DNA from: Coriobacteriales bacterium
Lineage (GTDB): Bacteria > Actinomycetota > Coriobacteriia > Coriobacteriales > UBA8131
Length of the DNA: 7,626 nucleotides
Assembly: GCA_031286245.1 (NCBI GenBank)
Contig: JAITUO010000155.1
Span: 1 to 7,626 of the forward strand
Reading direction: 5' to 3'
Part shown: one piece after another, positions 5,814 to 7,626 of the stretch
How positions within the stretch are numbered: position 1 is the stretch's first letter
How the letters are laid out: every line of letters begins with the position of its first letter
Made by a program: the position numbers and the translations under genes
The notes under the pieces: model-generated
Seen by the model: the letters and a program-made list of their open reading frames with translations, nothing else
Databases searched by the model: none
Told to the model about the DNA's origin: nothing

Positions 5814-6599
5814 TCAATCAATGATGGTAGCATATTGCGTCATTTGCTCAAGGAATTGATAATACTGTTCTTCTGTAATAATGCCTCGCTGGTAATTTGA
5901 TTCTAATGAATTTAAAACATAATTCATATGGAAATCGTAATCAATTGGAATTTGCTCATTCATTATTTGCATTTGTTGCCTTAGTATACTAGGATCAAGC
6001 TTTTCAAGATTTAGCGATTTATTATAATAGTAACAATCAACTCCTCTGTAGAAAACCCCTTGATGCGCCCCTATTACAAGATAGTAATCCTCTTGTGTAG
6101 TCCAACCTCCCCCACTAGTAGGCTTATATAAAAAGAGTATCACATCATCCCCAGGATTCAACGTGGGCTCATCAGAAACAATGTATTCATATTTCCCCTT
6201 GCTACCCCCCATGATTCGAATGGTGATGTGATCGTCATCAGTCTTGCCTCGATAGATTTCAGAGATAGCGATCTCGATATCTGTAAAACAAACCGGATCG
6301 CTTGAGCTCGCAACAGACTGTATTAGCTTTGTTTCAGTTTTATCGGTTACTTTCCCGTTTACTACTAAACAAGATTGTTGAACTAAGTCATCGAATGTGA
6401 CTTGTGGTACTACACCACTCAGTTCAACTATTGTATTGCTATCCTTGTGGCTTGAATTGTTCATGTCATTGATAATGTTGCTATCTAGATTTCTTGAAAA
6501 CAGAACACCGAATACTAAAACCAATGCAACAATAGCCAAAGCAAATACAATAGTATAAGTTGTTTTAATACTCCAAGTTCTTTGTATTATTCCTCGCAT
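5814..6599 (-). CDS. Membrane-anchored extracellular protein of unknown function, operon partner of the metalloprotease
   Basis: This 261-residue protein has one strong membrane segment at residues 13-34 after a basic N-terminus (MRGIIQRTWSIK), predicting a signal-anchor with the remainder outside. Residues about 66-185 form a beta-rich domain: a short helix (FDDLVQQS), strand CLVVNGKV, a TDIEIAISEIYRG strand pattern, THITIRI-type alternation, then NPGDDVILFLY and YYLVIGAHQGVFY. The order 'export helix, V-x-G-x-V, x-V-x-x-x-Y-R-G, G-x-x-V-I-L-F-L' loosely resembles NTR/TIMP-type domains, an inference not tested here. Cys residues are at 77, 104 and 189. The C-terminal 60 residues are helical, rich in Gln, Glu and Tyr. 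The Shine-Dalgarno AGGAGGG (6604-6610) fixes the start. It follows the metalloprotease gene by 39 bases in the same direction, so they are probably one operon. Confidence 0.85.
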   Translation of the reverse strand: MRGIIQRTWSIKTTYTIVFALAIVALVLVFGVLFSRNLDSNIINDMNNSSHKDSNTIVELSGVVPQVTFDDLVQQSCLVVNGKVTDKTETKLIQSVASSSDPVCFTDIEIAISEIYRGKTDDDHITIRIMGGSKGKYEYIVSDEPTLNPGDDVILFLYKPTSGGGWTTQEDYYLVIGAHQGVFYRGVDCYYYNKSLNLEKLDPSILRQQMQIMNEQIPIDYDFHMNYVLNSLESNYQRGIITEEQYYQFLEQMTQYATIID

Positions 6600-6638
6600 T
6601 GTTCCCTCCTATCCGATAAAACTTGTTGACCAAATGGA

Positions 6639-7244
6639 TTATACATATCTCAGCATTGCTGTTATTATGTCTTCTATAGATAGACTTCTTTTGCTTTGTC
6701 CCATGTTTAGTGAATAATACATCGCTGAACCAATGGAAGCATAGGAGTCATCAATACCTACAATGTGTCCAACTTCATGAAGGCAAATTGATTCAACATC
6801 AAAAGAATTTTTATCAATATTTGGATAATTTGTTAAAGAGAACGAGCAATTATACAAAATATCCGACTCTACTACAATATTATAAGTATATGGACTATTC
6901 TTTATAGTATAGATGGCGTTTAGTCCGATGTAAGGAGTGTATGGTCGGTTAAGGCAATAGATAGCACTAACACCATTATTCGCTGGGAAATTATCAGGGT
7001 TGTTATGTTCAATCGAACTAATCGTAATAAGGTATATACCTGTGGCGGAATTCCATTGGGCAATTGCATTTTGCTGACCAGACCTAGTCTCATTGCTAAA
7101 ATACATTGATGAATAATATGTTATTGGAAACTGGTAGTCAAGAACTACATTATTATACGCTAATGCTTCTGCTATATTCGTTGAGGTAATAAAAAGACAA
7201 CATGACAATAACAGCATCGATACAGTTCGTCTATATGAAACCAT
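6639..7244 (-). CDS. Secreted matrixin-like zinc metalloprotease
   Basis: This is a 201-residue protein with a signal peptide (basic MVSYRR, hydrophobic MLLLSCCLFI, probable cleavage after AEALA near residue 29). The mature protein of about 170 residues has the size of a bare metzincin catalytic domain. The zinc site is HEVGHIVGIDD at 156-166: His156, His160 and catalytic Glu157, with Asp166 in the third-ligand position where matrixins normally have His and snapalysin-like (M7) enzymes have Asp. Met175 in SAMY is the probable Met-turn. Upstream, AIAQWNSATGI and VVESDILYN are typical matrixin features, and the C-terminal SIEDIITAMLRY helix is also usual. There is no propeptide with a cysteine switch. 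The start has GGAGGAG at 7249-7255. It is the first gene of a two-gene operon, transcribed from the promoter at 7281-7309. Substrate unknown. Confidence 0.85.
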   Translation of the reverse strand: MVSYRRTVSMLLLSCCLFITSTNIAEALAYNNVVLDYQFPITYYSSMYFSNETRSGQQNAIAQWNSATGIYLITISSIEHNNPDNFPANNGVSAIYCLNRPYTPYIGLNAIYTIKNSPYTYNIVVESDILYNCSFSLTNYPNIDKNSFDVESICLHEVGHIVGIDDSYASIGSAMYYSLNMGQSKRSLSIEDIITAMLRYV

Positions 7245-7280
7245 AATGCTCCTCCAAACATATTTAGGTTATGAACAAGC

Positions 7281-7309
7281 ATACTATTCCATAGATTAGT
7301 AAAAGTCAA
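7281..7309 (-). promoter_or_regulatory. Promoter of the metalloprotease operon
   Basis: On the minus strand, TTGACT (-35, 7304-7309) and TAGTAT (-10, 7281-7286) are separated by exactly 17 bp. The -10 ends 36 bp before the metalloprotease start codon. This is a good housekeeping-type promoter, suggesting the operon is expressed unless repressed. Confidence 0.65.
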
Positions 7310-7464
7310 GGGGTATATTCAGAGTAAGTTTAATTGAGTCGCATGAAGTACCGATACATAGTATAAAGTTATAAAGTATGCTATTGTATAAAACTACACT
7401 CGCAGACTTGGTCACATACACCGCTCTTCCGCAGTTGATAAATTAAGATATTGAAAGTAAACGC

Positions 7465-7485
7465 AGGCCAGGAGGCCTTTCTTTT
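7465..7485 (+). terminator. Small intrinsic terminator upstream of the IS1634-like gene
   Basis: AGGCC / GGCCT form a 5-bp stem with an AGGA loop, followed by TTTCTTTT. It lies ahead of the promoter at 7529-7537 and would limit rightward readthrough into the transposase gene. The stem is short. Confidence 0.4.
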
Positions 7486-7528
7486 GTCAAATAAAGAGAT
7501 ATTTCTACATCGCGAAACATGGCGAATG

Positions 7529-7537
7529 TGATATAAT
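7529..7537 (+). promoter_or_regulatory. Extended -10 promoter before the IS1634-like transposase
   Basis: TGATATAAT is a perfect TATAAT with the extended TGn motif, 37 bp before the ATG at 7575. No good -35 is seen at 16-18 bp, which is acceptable for an extended -10 promoter. AGGGAGGG (7562-7569) is the Shine-Dalgarno of the gene. Confidence 0.55.
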
Positions 7538-7574
7538 GAGATGTCAGTCTGGAAATCGTCTAGGGAGGGCACTC

Positions 7575-7626
7575 ATGTATGTGAAAAAGACCAAGCAGAA
7601 AAACGGACAGATACAGGTCTCAATCT
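7575..7626 (+). CDS. Probable IS1634-type transposase, first 17 codons only
   Basis: The ATG at 7575 is preceded by an AGGGAGGG Shine-Dalgarno with five bases between. The reading frame begins MYVKKTKQKNGQIQVSI and runs off the window. Basic starts of this form, followed by a beta-strand, are typical of IS1634-group (IS4-like) transposases. With 17 residues the assignment is tentative; the strong Shine-Dalgarno and promoter make a real gene likely. Confidence 0.5.
   Translation, partial: MYVKKTKQKNGQIQVSI

Larger units (their letters stand above)
7310..7574. other. Intergenic region between the metalloprotease operon and the next IS gene
   Basis: No convincing gene is seen here. It contains an AT-rich stretch with a tandem 8-bp repeat (TATAAAGT twice, 7362-7377), the small terminator at 7465-7485 and the promoter at 7529-7537. 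The left end of the downstream IS should lie within it but could not be placed. Confidence 0.5.

Noticed and set aside
7381..7572. Minus-strand ORF of 63 codons
   Set aside because: It overlaps the terminator, promoter and Shine-Dalgarno of the plus-strand IS gene, has no clear ribosome site and no recognisable sequence.

Overview
The window is a bacterial accessory region built almost entirely from insertion sequences, with one small AT-rich two-gene cargo operon. No housekeeping gene, tRNA, rRNA or CRISPR array was seen. The host cannot be named with confidence. The IS genes are of moderate GC and the cargo is clearly AT-rich, which would suit an anaerobic Firmicute- or Coriobacteriia-type genome with many IS copies (inference only).

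Layout. (1) Positions 1-1810 and 4415 to about 4440 are an IS21-family element, here called IS-A. It carries the 3' part of istA, a complete istB, a third small coupled ORF of unknown function, an intrinsic terminator and a right end made of spaced TGGGGAA repeats. (2) Positions 1811-4414 are a second, different IS21-family element, IS-B, in the opposite orientation. Its ends are well defined: the outer 73 bp match in inverted orientation at about 48 positions and carry three GGTACY boxes exactly 22 bp apart at each end. IS-B interrupts the right end of IS-A. Its istB is open, but its istA is dead: an early stop codon, a single-base frameshift, and Gly in place of the first catalytic Asp. (3) From about 4441 to 5673 lies the 3' part of a third IS with a DDE integrase-core transposase, IS-C. 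Its N-terminus is missing at the IS-A end and its reading frame is broken twice, so the order looks like IS-B inside IS-A inside IS-C. Two direct repeats 36 bp apart mark its probable right end.

(4) Positions 5814-7244 on the minus strand hold a two-gene operon behind a good sigma-A/sigma-70-type promoter. The first gene encodes a secreted matrixin-like zinc metalloprotease (HEVGHIVGIDD). The second encodes a membrane-anchored extracellular protein with a beta-rich domain that loosely resembles NTR/TIMP-type domains. The pair may work together at the cell surface as protease and partner, substrate or inhibitor; this is inference. (5) From about 7465 to the end of the window are a small intrinsic terminator, an extended -10 promoter and the first 17 codons of what looks like an IS1634-type transposase, cut by the window edge.

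The most interesting points are the nested IS structure, the many independent lesions in the IS-B and IS-C transposases, a perfect 14-bp hairpin inside the IS-B istB gene, a terminator hairpin placed just before istA of IS-B, and the metalloprotease/membrane-protein pair.
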